Below are positions 36,292 through 44,413 of a stretch of DNA of 64,000 nucleotides, one piece after another (the first letter of the stretch is position 1; each line of letters starts with the position of its first letter). The position numbers and the translations under genes were made by a program. Source of the stretch: Flavobacteriia bacterium (GTDB lineage: Bacteria; Bacteroidota; Bacteroidia; Flavobacteriales_D; Crocinitomicaceae); the NCBI GenBank assembly GCA_026391005.1, contig JAPLEV010000049.1:83021-147020 (forward strand), read 5' to 3'. The notes below the pieces were generated by a model. The model was given only the letters and a program-made list of their open reading frames with translations. It was not told the DNA's origin and did no database searches.

Positions 36292-36603
36292 ATAAAGTTG
36301 AAATGAGAAAAGTTCCAGATGTTCTCATGTAATTATCTTCTGATTCAAATGTCAACGCATTTTCTCGTAAAGTTCTAATATTACGTGTTAAAGCTTATAA
36401 TCTTGATCACAAATAGTTACCTAATCTAACCAAGTAGCTATATAAAAGATAATTTGAATTGATTTTCCTTGATATCTTCTAAATTTTTAAGTGGTAAATT
36501 GTATACATAAGCAATATTCATCATGCCAAAGTTCACCATAATTTCAGACCCTAGGATGTATCAAACATCTTAGGGTTTTTGTTTTTAGTTTAAGCCATTC
36601 TCT
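36292..36603. other. Intergenic stretch between lipoprotein and GIY-YIG genes
   Basis: No convincing gene. The minus strand has a 33-codon open stretch beginning at about 36540 (MVNFGMMNIAYVYNLPLKN) that might be a gene remnant but has no recognisable homology. The right end (36548-36601) carries a third, partial copy of the tRNA-Asp terminator hairpin followed by TTTAAGCCATTCT, a sequence that also follows repeat copy B. Confidence 0.6.
36548..36585 (+). terminator. Partial third copy of the tRNA-Asp terminator
   Basis: ACCCTAGGATGT and ACATCTTAGGGT pair over 12 bp (one G-U) around ATCAA, followed by a T-rich tract. It is a few bases different from the copies at 35483 and 37028. It precedes the GIY-YIG gene and could end lipoprotein transcripts. 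Confidence 0.75.
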
Positions 36604-36864
36604 ATGGAAGTATATACAGTTTATATTATTCGTAATCCCCAAAAAGTTTATTACAAAGGCTTCACAAGCGATGTTTTGCGTCGATTGGAAGAACATAATT
36701 CTTCAATAGGAAAATACACTTCTGAAAAAGGGCCATGGACTTTGGTATTCAAACATTCATTTATTTCAAAGTCGGATGCATTGAAGTATGAACGGATGCT
36801 TAAACGTCAAAATCACAAATACCTGGATTGGTTAATTGCATCTGAAAAAAATGAAATAAGCTAG
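36604..36864 (+). CDS. Small GIY-YIG nuclease-family protein
   Basis: An 86-residue stand-alone GIY-YIG domain. The GIY part reads VYI (residues 6-8), the YIG part YKG (17-19), the catalytic Arg region is LRRLEEH and the metal-binding Glu lies in YERMLKRQ (about residue 63). Such one-domain proteins (UvrC-N-terminal-like) occur in many Bacteroidota, often in several copies; their roles are poorly known. Here it sits between a terminator copy and a palindrome that touches a duplicated tRNA-Asp 3' end, a setting that recalls homing or site-specific nucleases. That reading is inference. Confidence 0.88.
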   Translation: MEVYTVYIIRNPQKVYYKGFTSDVLRRLEEHNSSIGKYTSEKGPWTLVFKHSFISKSDALKYERMLKRQNHKYLDWLIASEKNEIS

Positions 36865-36886
36865 ATTTTAAGCAAGTGTCCATGGG

Positions 36887-36911
36887 GACGTCTCGGCTGA
36901 GCCGAGAAGTC
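36887..36911. repeat. Palindromic hairpin sequence after the GIY-YIG gene
   Basis: TCTCGGCT-G-AGCCGAGA (36891-36907) is a perfect 8-bp inverted repeat, extended by GAC/GTC at its ends (36887-36889, 36909-36911). It abuts repeat copy B, and the junction GTCTG-TC-CAGAC (36909-36920) forms a second small palindrome. It has no T tract, so it is not a standard terminator. Confidence 0.75.
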
Positions 36912-36912
36912 T

Positions 36913-37069
36913 GTCCAGACCGCACAGAACATTAAAGCGTTAAAAAGAAAAGCCTCTATGGCCCCGGCGCTATCGGTCGGGATTCGGACATTCCGAAACG
37001 GAATCGTCGGAACTGGAGGATTAGAAAACCCTAAGATGTATCAAATATCTTAGGGTTTTTGTTTTTTAG
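36913..37069 (+). repeat. Direct repeat, copy B: orphan tRNA-Asp 3' end plus trailer
   Basis: Second copy of the 157-bp repeat. It begins with the tRNA-Asp 3' end (GTCCAGACCG), but the first 64 bases of a tRNA gene are missing and replaced by the palindrome. Of three differences from copy A, one keeps a stem pair (A-U to G-U at the position of 35422) and one lies in the terminator stem, restoring an A-U pair. Confidence 0.85.
37028..37067 (+). terminator. tRNA-Asp-type terminator (copy B)
   Basis: ACCCTAAGATGT and ATATCTTAGGGT form a 12-bp stem with a five-base loop followed by a T-rich tract. Confidence 0.8.
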
Positions 37070-37193
37070 TTTAAGCCATTCTTTATTTTATCTAAATAGA
37101 TTTAGTGTTTTTTAATTGTGTAACCATATAAAATACAAAAGTTTAAAAGCCATTGAATTGAAATCAATTATCTTCTAAAAACACACATTAATT

Positions 37194-37700
37194 ATGTCAA
37201 TAATTATATCTAATCAATTTTCTAAAAGCTGGGTTTTTGTGTTAATTCTCTTTTGGATTCCATTTTCTTTATTTTGTCAAAAAATAGATTACACCTTTTT
37301 GAAACCAGATGAAGGAGAAAAATTCGTTTCTATTTACCTTACGGTTCAGGATCTTAGTGTTTCTAAATTAAATTCCAAGATAGAAGATTTGGATACCATA
37401 ACTCAAGTGAAAAAAAAGAAAGCAAAAGGTAAATTCAATTATTTTGGATTTAGAATTACTGCAAATACAATTTACTATGATGATCGAAAAAAGGGTTTTG
37501 TTGGAAATTTTATTTCTTACCATTTTGACGCGGATACACTTCATTTCGTTATGTCAGAAAAGAATGGTGATATTCTTTTTATAGAAATAAGTCATTTAAA
37601 TCAAGAAAAAAAATCAGTGGTTATTAGAGAAAATAAATTGAACGGAAAAACCTTTAAATATTATAGTGAGAATTGCATTTTAGAGAGAAGATCAAGTTAA
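37194..37700 (+). CDS. Hypothetical secreted protein
   Basis: A 168-residue protein with an N-terminal hydrophobic segment (about residues 13-28, VFVLILFWIPFSLFCQ) that may be a signal peptide cleaved after FCQ. The remainder is a beta-rich, lysine-rich domain (DTLHFVMSEKNGDILFIEISH) with no family I recognise. It lies just beyond repeat copy B and is AT-rich like the island genes, so it may be part of the same accessory stretch. It has no close neighbours on its strand. Confidence 0.7.
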   Translation: MSIIISNQFSKSWVFVLILFWIPFSLFCQKIDYTFLKPDEGEKFVSIYLTVQDLSVSKLNSKIEDLDTITQVKKKKAKGKFNYFGFRITANTIYYDDRKKGFVGNFISYHFDADTLHFVMSEKNGDILFIEISHLNQEKKSVVIRENKLNGKTFKYYSENCILERRSS

Positions 37701-37827
37701 TTTCACACTGAATCTATAAAATTCAAGCGCACTTTTCCCTTCCCAGCTTACAATTATTGTTTTAGCGATTCTTTATTGAAATATATACTAGGGATTTATT
37801 TCTTTTGTAAGAGTAAAACTACTATTA

Positions 37828-38271
37828 TTACTTAGTAAAAGTAATTGTAGAAATAGAAGTCATTCCTCCATTTACTACAGTATTTTTTATTTTAAGTGTC
37901 GTTGAGTTTAATACTTCCAATTCATACTCGGAACCATCAAGAGTTATTAGCGTCTCAGTGGGATTAAAGGACCAAGCCCCTCCATATGATGTTTGAGGGT
38001 CTAATGGATCACATTTTGTTGGACCTTCATCAATTGTTACAGTATTATTTGTATTAAATATGGTTAAATTATCTTGTTGACAAGATGCAATCTGGTCGTA
38101 ATACTCAACATTATCCATTACATAAGAAGTCAATATCCAATTTTTACCTGTTATTAATTCTGTTTTTGTTGGTGCTGGAGTAGGAGTAGGGGTTTCTTTT
38201 TTACAGCTTACAACTGTTATTCCTAATCCTAGTACTAGAAGAGCTGAAGTAATTTTACTAATTGCTTTCAT
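37828..38271 (-). CDS. Lipocalin-like lipoprotein
   Basis: A 147-residue lipoprotein with lipobox VVSC (Cys about 23) and a Thr/Pro linker (KKETPTPTPAPTKTE). A small beta-barrel-like domain follows (LITGKNWILTSYVMDN; GGAWSFNPTETLITLDGSEYELEVLNSTTLKI), the pattern of lipocalin-like/DUF4923-type Bacteroidota proteins. No function can be given. It is the neighbour of a tiny signal-peptide gene upstream on the same strand. Confidence 0.82.
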   Translation of the reverse strand: MKAISKITSALLVLGLGITVVSCKKETPTPTPAPTKTELITGKNWILTSYVMDNVEYYDQIASCQQDNLTIFNTNNTVTIDEGPTKCDPLDPQTSYGGAWSFNPTETLITLDGSEYELEVLNSTTLKIKNTVVNGGMTSISTITFTK

Positions 38272-38328
38272 AATTTTTGTTTTTTTTAATGGTTTATATT
38301 GTTTTGAATGGGCAGATATTGGTTTTTT

Positions 38329-38454
38329 TTATCTTTCTACAATAAAATTGATTGATTGAGAATGATTATCAGTGGTAAATTCAGTTGCAGTTGTTTGAGC
38401 GAATGTTATACCACTACAAAGAATCGTAAGGATAGCTAAGGAAAGTTTTTTCAT
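38329..38454 (-). CDS. Possible small secreted peptide (41 aa)
   Basis: An ATG-started frame coding 41 residues. It begins with a textbook signal peptide (MKKLSLAILTILCSG, cleavage after FAQ) and leaves a mature peptide of about 21 residues ending SINFIVER. It lies 57 bp upstream of the lipocalin-like lipoprotein, same strand. It could be a real secreted peptide or the 5' stump of a decayed secreted protein; nothing recognisable of the rest follows its stop. Confidence 0.45.
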   Translation of the reverse strand: MKKLSLAILTILCSGITFAQTTATEFTTDNHSQSINFIVER

Positions 38455-38765
38455 TAGAGGTGGTTTTTTCTATGAAATATTAAAACAAATTTTTACTAAA
38501 GGTAATTATTTTTTATCCAAGACACTAATATTATATTTTTCATCTTCTCGATTGGCAAATAGATGATAGAGAAAATTTCGTTGAAATTTTCAACTTCTTG
38601 AAACTGCCAATCATTTACGAAATGTTAGTTTTGAAAAATAAAACATTAATTTTAAATGTTTCAACTTAAGCTGAAATAAAAATAAAATACATTGATTGTC
38701 ACTTAAAAATTGTAAGATAATATGATATCAATGACTAAAAGGATGACGCATTAAAATTTTAAATA
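38455..38765. other. Intergenic region between divergent genes
   Basis: About 310 AT-rich bases between the small secreted ORF on the minus strand and the FISUMP gene on the plus strand. It should hold promoters for both. I see no hairpin, repeat or clear -33/-7 pair. Confidence 0.5.
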
Positions 38766-40133
38766 ATGAAAAAAGCTACTAACAAATCAGCACATTTACT
38801 AATTATAACACTAGCATATCTGCTAATCATCTCATCAGTTTTTGCTCAAGCACCACAAAAGATGAGTTACCAAGCTGTGATTAGAAATACGAGTGGTGCA
38901 CTTGTATCCTCTACATCAGTAGGTATGCAAATAAGTATATTGCAAGGTTCTGTGGCTGGAACAGCTGTTTATGCTGAAACTCAAACACCAATTACAAATG
39001 CCAATGGCTTGGTAAGTATAGAAATAGGAACCGGAACTGTTATTACGGGCACCTTTGCAGGAATCAACTGGGCCAATGGCCCTTACTTCATTAAATCCGA
39101 AACTGACCCAGCAGGTGCAGCAAATTATACCATAACAGGCACGAGCGAATTAATGAGTGTGCCTTATGCTTTGTTTTCAGCCAATGGAATAAACAGCGGA
39201 AATGCCGCAGGAAACACCCCTTATTGGAATGGTTCTCAATGGGTGGTGAATGGCAACAATTTTTATAATAATGGAACAAACCTAGGAATAGGGACCACAA
39301 GCCCTAATGCTTCTGCCATTGCGGAAATGAATTCTACCACCCAAGGTTTTTTACCGCCAAGAATGACCACTGATCAGCGTGATGCCATCGCTTCACCAGC
39401 AACTGGTTTAACAATTTACAATACAACTGTTAATTGTTTGCAGTGGTGGAACGGTTCCCTTTGGTACGATGGCTGTGGAAACAATTTGCCTCCTACACCG
39501 TCCGGGCAATATCCTGCAGGTTCCGTCTTTTGTTTGAACCCAACCATAGTGATTGATGTCAGTAACCCAACTACAGGACGTGTTTGGATGGACCGTAATT
39601 TAGGCGCTACGCAAGTAGCTACCTCAATTGCCGACCCCGATGCCTATGGCGATTTATACCAATGGGGTAGAAGAAGCGATGGCCACCAGTGCCGCACTTC
39701 GCCAACTACAAGTACCCTAAGTTCCATAGACCAACCGGCAAATGGCAGTTTTATTTTAGCACCCAACTCACCTTATAATTGGCGCAACCCTCAAAATTCG
39801 AATCTTTGGCAGGGGGTAAATGGCGTAAATAACCCTTGTCCTGGTGGCTACCGTTTACCCACCGATGCTGAAATCGATGCAGAGCGCTTGAGTTGGAGCC
39901 AAAGTAACGGCCAGGCTGCTTTTGCCTCTCCCCTCAAATGGACCTCGGCTGGAGCCCGTTGGTTTAATAGCGGTTTGGTGGACTTTGTTGGGAACTATGG
40001 CCGCTATTGGACCAGTACCATTAGTAGCACAAATAATAATAATTCGCGCTTATTGTACTTCGGAATTAACATTGCCCTAACGGCTCACGATGTCCGTGCC
40101 CTTGGTCAGTCTATACGTTGCCTCAAGGATTAA
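38766..40133 (+). CDS. Secreted FISUMP-domain protein
   Basis: A 455-residue protein with a signal peptide ending VFAQ. An N-terminal module of about 115 residues (APQKMSYQAVIRNTSG to [13 protein letters not shown]) is closely shared with the collagen-like protein at 40753. The C-terminal part matches the Fibrobacter succinogenes major paralogous domain, with GRVWMDRNLGATQVATS, YGDLYQWGRRSDGHQ and NPCPGGYRLPTDAE. It is a surface or secreted protein, perhaps an adhesin; no catalytic motif is visible. It is followed by a T9SS-sorted small protein and the collagen-like paralogue, probably one transcription unit. Confidence 0.85.
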   Translation: MKKATNKSAHLLIITLAYLLIISSVFAQAPQKMSYQAVIRNTSGALVSSTSVGMQISILQGSVAGTAVYAETQTPITNANGLVSIEIGTGTVITGTFAGINWANGPYFIKSETDPAGAANYTITGTSELMSVPYALFSANGINSGNAAGNTPYWNGSQWVVNGNNFYNNGTNLGIGTTSPNASAIAEMNSTTQGFLPPRMTTDQRDAIASPATGLTIYNTTVNCLQWWNGSLWYDGCGNNLPPTPSGQYPAGSVFCLNPTIVIDVSNPTTGRVWMDRNLGATQVATSIADPDAYGDLYQWGRRSDGHQCRTSPTTSTLSSIDQPANGSFILAPNSPYNWRNPQNSNLWQGVNGVNNPCPGGYRLPTDAEIDAERLSWSQSNGQAAFASPLKWTSAGARWFNSGLVDFVGNYGRYWTSTISSTNNNNSRLLYFGINIALTAHDVRALGQSIRCLKD

Positions 40134-40258
40134 TACTAAATTTATCTCACGCATTTTGCTTGTGCAGGAACTACCCATAAATTGTGCAAAAATGAATTAA
40201 ACTTTCCATTTATAAATTACAACAAAGTATATTTAAACGTAAATAAAACCAAAATCAG

Positions 40259-40747
40259 ATGAAAAAAACCAATATAATACGCCTTTTAATACTGACAATT
40301 GGACTATCCTGTTCAGACTTTGCGCAAGCCCAACAATCGTCCAATTCCGCGGGCGGAGATGCCACGGGAAACGGAGGATCTGTAGCTTACAGCGTGGGGC
40401 AGATAGTTTACACGACTCATACAGGGTCAACAGGTTCTGTAGCCCAAGGAGTCCAGCAAGCCTATGTAATATCTTCTGTTGGAATTAATGAAACCGAATT
40501 AAACAGCTCCCTTTCGTTATTTCCAAATCCTATTGTAGATAATTTAACCTTGCAAATAAGCGATTTCAACAAGGAGAAGTTATCGTATCTTCTCTTTGAT
40601 ACGGAAGGTAAATTATTAACCAATGGACAAGTAATAGCAAAGCTAACTCAAATAAACACAGCAAGTTTGCCCCCTGCTACTTACTTCATTAAAGTCCTAA
40701 ACCAAGAAAATAAACAAGTTGAATCATTTAAAATTATTAAAAACTAA
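40259..40747 (+). CDS. Small T9SS-sorted secreted protein
   Basis: A 162-residue protein. It has a signal peptide (ending AQAQ), a short Gly/Ser-rich segment with [20 protein letters not shown], and a type A T9SS C-terminal sorting domain (about 85-162: [18 protein letters not shown] and a lysine-ending strand). Little remains as mature cargo, so it may act as a surface anchor or partner for its neighbours. It lies 125 bp after the FISUMP gene and 5 bp before the collagen-like gene. Confidence 0.87.
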   Translation: MKKTNIIRLLILTIGLSCSDFAQAQQSSNSAGGDATGNGGSVAYSVGQIVYTTHTGSTGSVAQGVQQAYVISSVGINETELNSSLSLFPNPIVDNLTLQISDFNKEKLSYLLFDTEGKLLTNGQVIAKLTQINTASLPPATYFIKVLNQENKQVESFKIIKN

Positions 40748-40752
40748 AAACA

Positions 40753-41796
40753 ATGAAAAAGATAATTATAATTTGTGCAACAATATTTATGACAGCAAGT
40801 GTCTTCGCTCAAGCGCCTCAAAAAATTAGCTATCAAGCTGTGGTTCGTAACAGTAGTAATGCATTAATAACATCTGCATCAGTAGGTATACAAATAAGTA
40901 TATTGCAAGGTTCTGCAGCTGGAACAGCTGTTTATGTAGAAACGCAAACGCCAAGTACCAACACCAATGGCTTGGTAAGTATAGAAATCGGAGGAGGAAC
41001 AGTTGTATCTGGTAATTTTTCCACTATCAACTGGGCCAATGGTCCTTACTTCATTAAAACCGAAACCGACCCAACAGGCGGCACTGCTTATACAATAGTT
41101 GGCACAAACGAATTAATGAGTGTGCCTTATGCTTTGTTTAGTGCTAATGGAACACCTGGTCCGGCAGGCCCTCAGGGCCCAGCGGGAACCAATGGAACGA
41201 ACGGCGCTCAAGGTCCTATCGGAGCAACCGGTCCAGCAGGGGCCCAAGGTCCAACGGGCGCAACAGGTCCGGCAGGGGCCCAAGGACCTCAAGGATTGCC
41301 AGGAAGTGGTGGTTTTACCCATTATATCGGCGAACTCTTTGGCGGTGGTATTGTGATCTCAGTTTGGAAAGAAAATGGAGTAGAGAAAGGGTTAATTGCA
41401 TCTTTGGTTGATTTAACCACTTCTGCAAATTATAGCAATATTCAAACAACAATCATTGGACCTACTGCTCAAAGTCCATTTGATGGACAAACAAATACCA
41501 CCGCTGTAGTCAATCAGGGGGCTACGGTAGGCGCATCTTATTTATGCAATAATTATTCATCCGGTGGATTCAATGATTGGTATTTGCCCGCTATTTGGGA
41601 GCTCAACCAATGTTACAACGCAGCATTCATTGTAAATACTGTATTAGGTGCAACAAATGGCTTTAAGTTATCCTATTACTGGAGCTCTACAGAAAGTAGT
41701 GGTTCCAATGCATGGTGCCATAATTTTAGCGGCGGTACGTCGGTCTTTGACAGTAAATTATTTGCGTATAGTGTTCGGGCCGTACGGAGAATTTAA
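40753..41796 (+). CDS. Secreted protein with collagen-like repeat and Lcl/DUF1566-type C-terminus
   Basis: A 347-residue protein. It has a signal peptide (ending VFAQ), then the same N-terminal module as the protein at 38766 ([16 protein letters not shown] onward). A collagen-like Gly-X-Y region follows at about residues 134-183 ([16 protein letters not shown] and so on). The C-terminal domain has [37 protein letters not shown] and SVRAVRRI, typical of the DUF1566/Lcl C-terminal fold. Collagen-like stalks often trimerise and display a tip domain. It is probably co-transcribed with the two genes before it. Confidence 0.87.
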   Translation: MKKIIIICATIFMTASVFAQAPQKISYQAVVRNSSNALITSASVGIQISILQGSAAGTAVYVETQTPSTNTNGLVSIEIGGGTVVSGNFSTINWANGPYFIKTETDPTGGTAYTIVGTNELMSVPYALFSANGTPGPAGPQGPAGTNGTNGAQGPIGATGPAGAQGPTGATGPAGAQGPQGLPGSGGFTHYIGELFGGGIVISVWKENGVEKGLIASLVDLTTSANYSNIQTTIIGPTAQSPFDGQTNTTAVVNQGATVGASYLCNNYSSGGFNDWYLPAIWELNQCYNAAFIVNTVLGATNGFKLSYYWSSTESSGSNAWCHNFSGGTSVFDSKLFAYSVRAVRRI

Positions 41797-42061
41797 GCCA
41801 TTCAAAAACACGCTAATCCTTTGCCAAGGTTTACGTCCTCAATCGAGTAAATGGCTTTACGGTCATTGTATTAAGGCTTAGCATCATTTAAGGTGAATGT
41901 CTTTATTTGCCTTACCTTCGCGCCAAATTAAGGTTATGATTATGTTATTTTCGAACCTTGTCGAGTAATTAGAGTAGGATAGGGGGTGAAAATTCTCATA
42001 CCTTTAATTTTATAATTGTGCTTCATCCCATGAGAAGGATAAAGCTTGATACTATTTTTAT

Positions 42062-42514
42062 ATGAAACGCATCAACGAATACAAAAAAGTTTTTGAAATT
42101 GAAAACGAAATCGATCTAACAGCATTAAAATTGACCTACCGAAAGCTGGTGAAGCAATGGCACCCTGACAAGTTTCAAGAGGGAGATCCATTAAGAGAGG
42201 AAGCAACGATTAAAGGGCAACAAGTGGTTGATGGCTACCATTTTTTAGTGAGTATTGCTCCAGAAACAAAAGCGGCAAATTTGGCTGAATATACCACTAC
42301 CGTGAATGAAAGTGGCATCGCAGATTTTAAACACAAAGGACTTTTATTAGAGATTACCTTCACTGATGGTTCGACCTATGAATATTTTGGTGTGAATGCT
42401 AATGTGTATAAAAAGTTGATTAATTCAGATAAGCAAGTTCGTTTTGCCAAACGTTTTATCTACGATAGTTACTTGTATCGAAAATCAAAAAAAGCAACGG
42501 AAGGAGAAGGCTAA
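42062..42514 (+). CDS. J-domain protein fused to a KTSC-like domain
   Basis: A 150-residue cytosolic protein. Residues about 5-70 form a DnaJ J-domain with the HPD tripeptide at 34-36 (KQWHPDKFQEGD). Residues about 82-142 resemble KTSC, a small beta domain (LLEITFTDGSTYEYFGV; VYKKLINSDKQVRFAKRFI). J-domains stimulate DnaK-type chaperones. KTSC domains are of uncertain function and often fused to nucleic-acid enzymes. No zinc-finger or substrate domain of class A/B DnaJ is present. Confidence 0.82.
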   Translation: MKRINEYKKVFEIENEIDLTALKLTYRKLVKQWHPDKFQEGDPLREEATIKGQQVVDGYHFLVSIAPETKAANLAEYTTTVNESGIADFKHKGLLLEITFTDGSTYEYFGVNANVYKKLINSDKQVRFAKRFIYDSYLYRKSKKATEGEG

Positions 42515-42623
42515 TGTCTTGGAATAATAAGGAAGTTCTTTTTTAACCACTTTGCTTATTTGATCAAGAAAAAGCGGCGATTGCTTTATGAAATAGTGCT
42601 TGTACGCTAAAAAATAGCTTACT

Positions 42624-43415
42624 TTATTCTCTTACACACCTAACATTGAACCCCATGATCCAATTGGTACTTCGATTTACTAGCCTTCCTGACGAGTATG
42701 GGCACGGTAGATTTTCATCAAAGAATAAACTCACATAAGGCGTAGACTCTCCAATTGGTGATTGATACGCCCAGAAACAGATGTCTTCACCAAGTCCGCC
42801 ACAGCCAACATCTCTCCATCCGGCTGCTTGGAAATTTAATCCAATAGTATTGGATCCCACAAAACCATTCGTCCAACCTTCTGAACTGAAAGCATCTATT
42901 AAGTTCTTTTCAGATAGAAATAGTTGGTTTTCCAATGTTGCCCAATCTCCTTCTGTTGGCAAGCGCCACCCTTCCGGTGCCAGTCCACGAGGGTCATTTA
43001 GGGCATATGAATTATATAATTTCCCATATTTCTTCACTTCAATGTTAAGGCTGTCAATACTTAAATTATAATAACACCAAGCGGCTTGCTTGTTAAATCC
43101 TGCTTCTTGCCATGCCTCATCAGATTGTGCTTGAGGAATAAGATCCCCATTTCGAAAAGTTGATACAGAAAGATTCTCAGCCATCCAATTTTGGGAACCA
43201 AATTGAATTGATTTATTCGTTCTAATCTGTTCTTCAAGCGCACTTATTTTCTCATTCGCTTTTTTAATTTCTTTTTCATGCGCTATTCTTCCTGAACTTA
43301 ATATTACTGACATACTATCCAAGCGAAGAGATAAGTTGGCAATTTGTTCTTTTTTAGATTGAGCGTAATTTAGATTTACACTTAAAATAAAAGTGAAAAA
43401 AAGGATTGACTTCAT
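42624..43415 (-). CDS. Secreted coiled-coil FISUMP-domain protein
   Basis: A 263-residue protein with a signal peptide (ending NYAQ) and a heptad-type segment (about 20-65). A FISUMP domain follows (QFGSQNWMAENLSVSTFRNG; YGKLYNSYALNDPRGLAPEGWRLPTEGDW; C-terminal RCVRE). The coiled coil probably oligomerises the domain. It is a relative of the FISUMP protein at 38766 but lacks its N-terminal module. Confidence 0.86.
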   Translation of the reverse strand: MKSILFFTFILSVNLNYAQSKKEQIANLSLRLDSMSVILSSGRIAHEKEIKKANEKISALEEQIRTNKSIQFGSQNWMAENLSVSTFRNGDLIPQAQSDEAWQEAGFNKQAAWCYYNLSIDSLNIEVKKYGKLYNSYALNDPRGLAPEGWRLPTEGDWATLENQLFLSEKNLIDAFSSEGWTNGFVGSNTIGLNFQAAGWRDVGCGGLGEDICFWAYQSPIGESTPYVSLFFDENLPCPYSSGRLVNRSTNWIMGFNVRCVRE

Positions 43416-43495
43416 TGTTACAGATTTATTTATTACTTAAAATTAATTATTATCCTCGGATTAGCCACCTTTTAATTGGGTTGGCTGTTTTATGG

Positions 43496-43939
43496 CTATT
43501 CCACCAAGGTTGAGCTAAAACTGGTCATTACTTTGCTCTTATTTTTTTCAGGGTCGTATACAAGTTGATATAGATCTTTTCCTTCTTCATATTCAAAATG
43601 ATAACATAGGGAATTGATGCAGTATAGAAAGTAAAGTTCGTAGCCTTCCAACGCTCTTTCTGCATGAATGATGTACACAAATTGATCATCCGATGGATTG
43701 ACAAAATAAGCAGAGAAATACACATTTTTCCCTTTGTTAAATACCAAGGAATCACTTGGGAATCGGTTGGCTTTAATAACTGAATTTACTAGTTTCTTGA
43801 CATCTGCCTCTTTATCCAAGTGAACAAAAAAGTTGCCAGCTCCAACTTCAATGAAATCCTCATTCATGTTTTGATATTGTGCCTTTAGTGGACTAGCTGC
43901 TCCTACTAGGAAAATAGCTGTAAAAATAATTGCTTTCAT
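43496..43939 (-). CDS. Secreted hypothetical protein, tandem paralogue 1
   Basis: A 147-residue protein with a signal peptide (ending LKAQ). It resembles the next gene upstream (43967-44413): both have G-x-GNFF followed by acidic/Lys residues, a middle block beginning FNKGKNVYFSAYFVNP or FEKGSNLMLARSYIDP, and a late YDPxxxxS motif. I do not recognise the family. The two genes are 27 bp apart and likely co-transcribed. Confidence 0.75.
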   Translation of the reverse strand: MKAIIFTAIFLVGAASPLKAQYQNMNEDFIEVGAGNFFVHLDKEADVKKLVNSVIKANRFPSDSLVFNKGKNVYFSAYFVNPSDDQFVYIIHAERALEGYELYFLYCINSLCYHFEYEEGKDLYQLVYDPEKNKSKVMTSFSSTLVE

Positions 43940-43966
43940 GGGCTTTAAATATTAATGAGTTTTTTA

Positions 43967-44413
43967 TTAATTTTTCTTTGCGCTTTTTCCTTGATTAGGT
44001 GATAATCCAGTAACCGCGGGATCATAAATCAATGAAATTCGTGATTCATTTTCCGTTATATCGTAGAAATATCGATACCTATTTTCCATATAATAACAGA
44101 AAATGTTGTATCCGAAAACTTCTTGATGCTTGGCTTTGACACAATGAATTACTAAGACGTACTCACTATTCAATGGGTCAATGTAAGACCTTGCCAGCAT
44201 CAAATTTGACCCTTTCTCAAAAGTGAAATCGGCATTCATTTTGTTGTCTTTTAGCGTTTCCAAAATGATGCGTTTGGCATCTGTTTCTCGCTGAACAAAT
44301 AAGAAGAAATTACCTTTTCCAAATTCCTCAAACCTCGACATGGTTATCCATTGTGCTTGACTAGTTGGAATGAATAGCAGCAGCAGTGCAATAAGGAGCG
44401 CATTTCGTTTCAT
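43967..44413 (-). CDS. Secreted hypothetical protein, tandem paralogue 2
   Basis: A 148-residue protein with a signal peptide (ending SQAQ). It shares the layout of its neighbour at 43496-43939, including FGKGNFFLFVQRETDAKR, an SYIDP block and ISLIYDP. It has no recognised domain and ends in a basic tail (GKSAKKN). Confidence 0.75.
   Translation of the reverse strand: MKRNALLIALLLLFIPTSQAQWITMSRFEEFGKGNFFLFVQRETDAKRIILETLKDNKMNADFTFEKGSNLMLARSYIDPLNSEYVLVIHCVKAKHQEVFGYNIFCYYMENRYRYFYDITENESRISLIYDPAVTGLSPNQGKSAKKN

Noticed and set aside
41113..41356. Open frames overlapping the collagen-like region
   Set aside because: Shadows of the Gly-X-Y repeat DNA; the main frame has signal peptide and domains at both ends.
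38766..41796. Diversity-generating retroelement acting on lectin-like tip domains
   Set aside because: No reverse transcriptase, template repeat or adenine-biased variable repeat could be found in the window.
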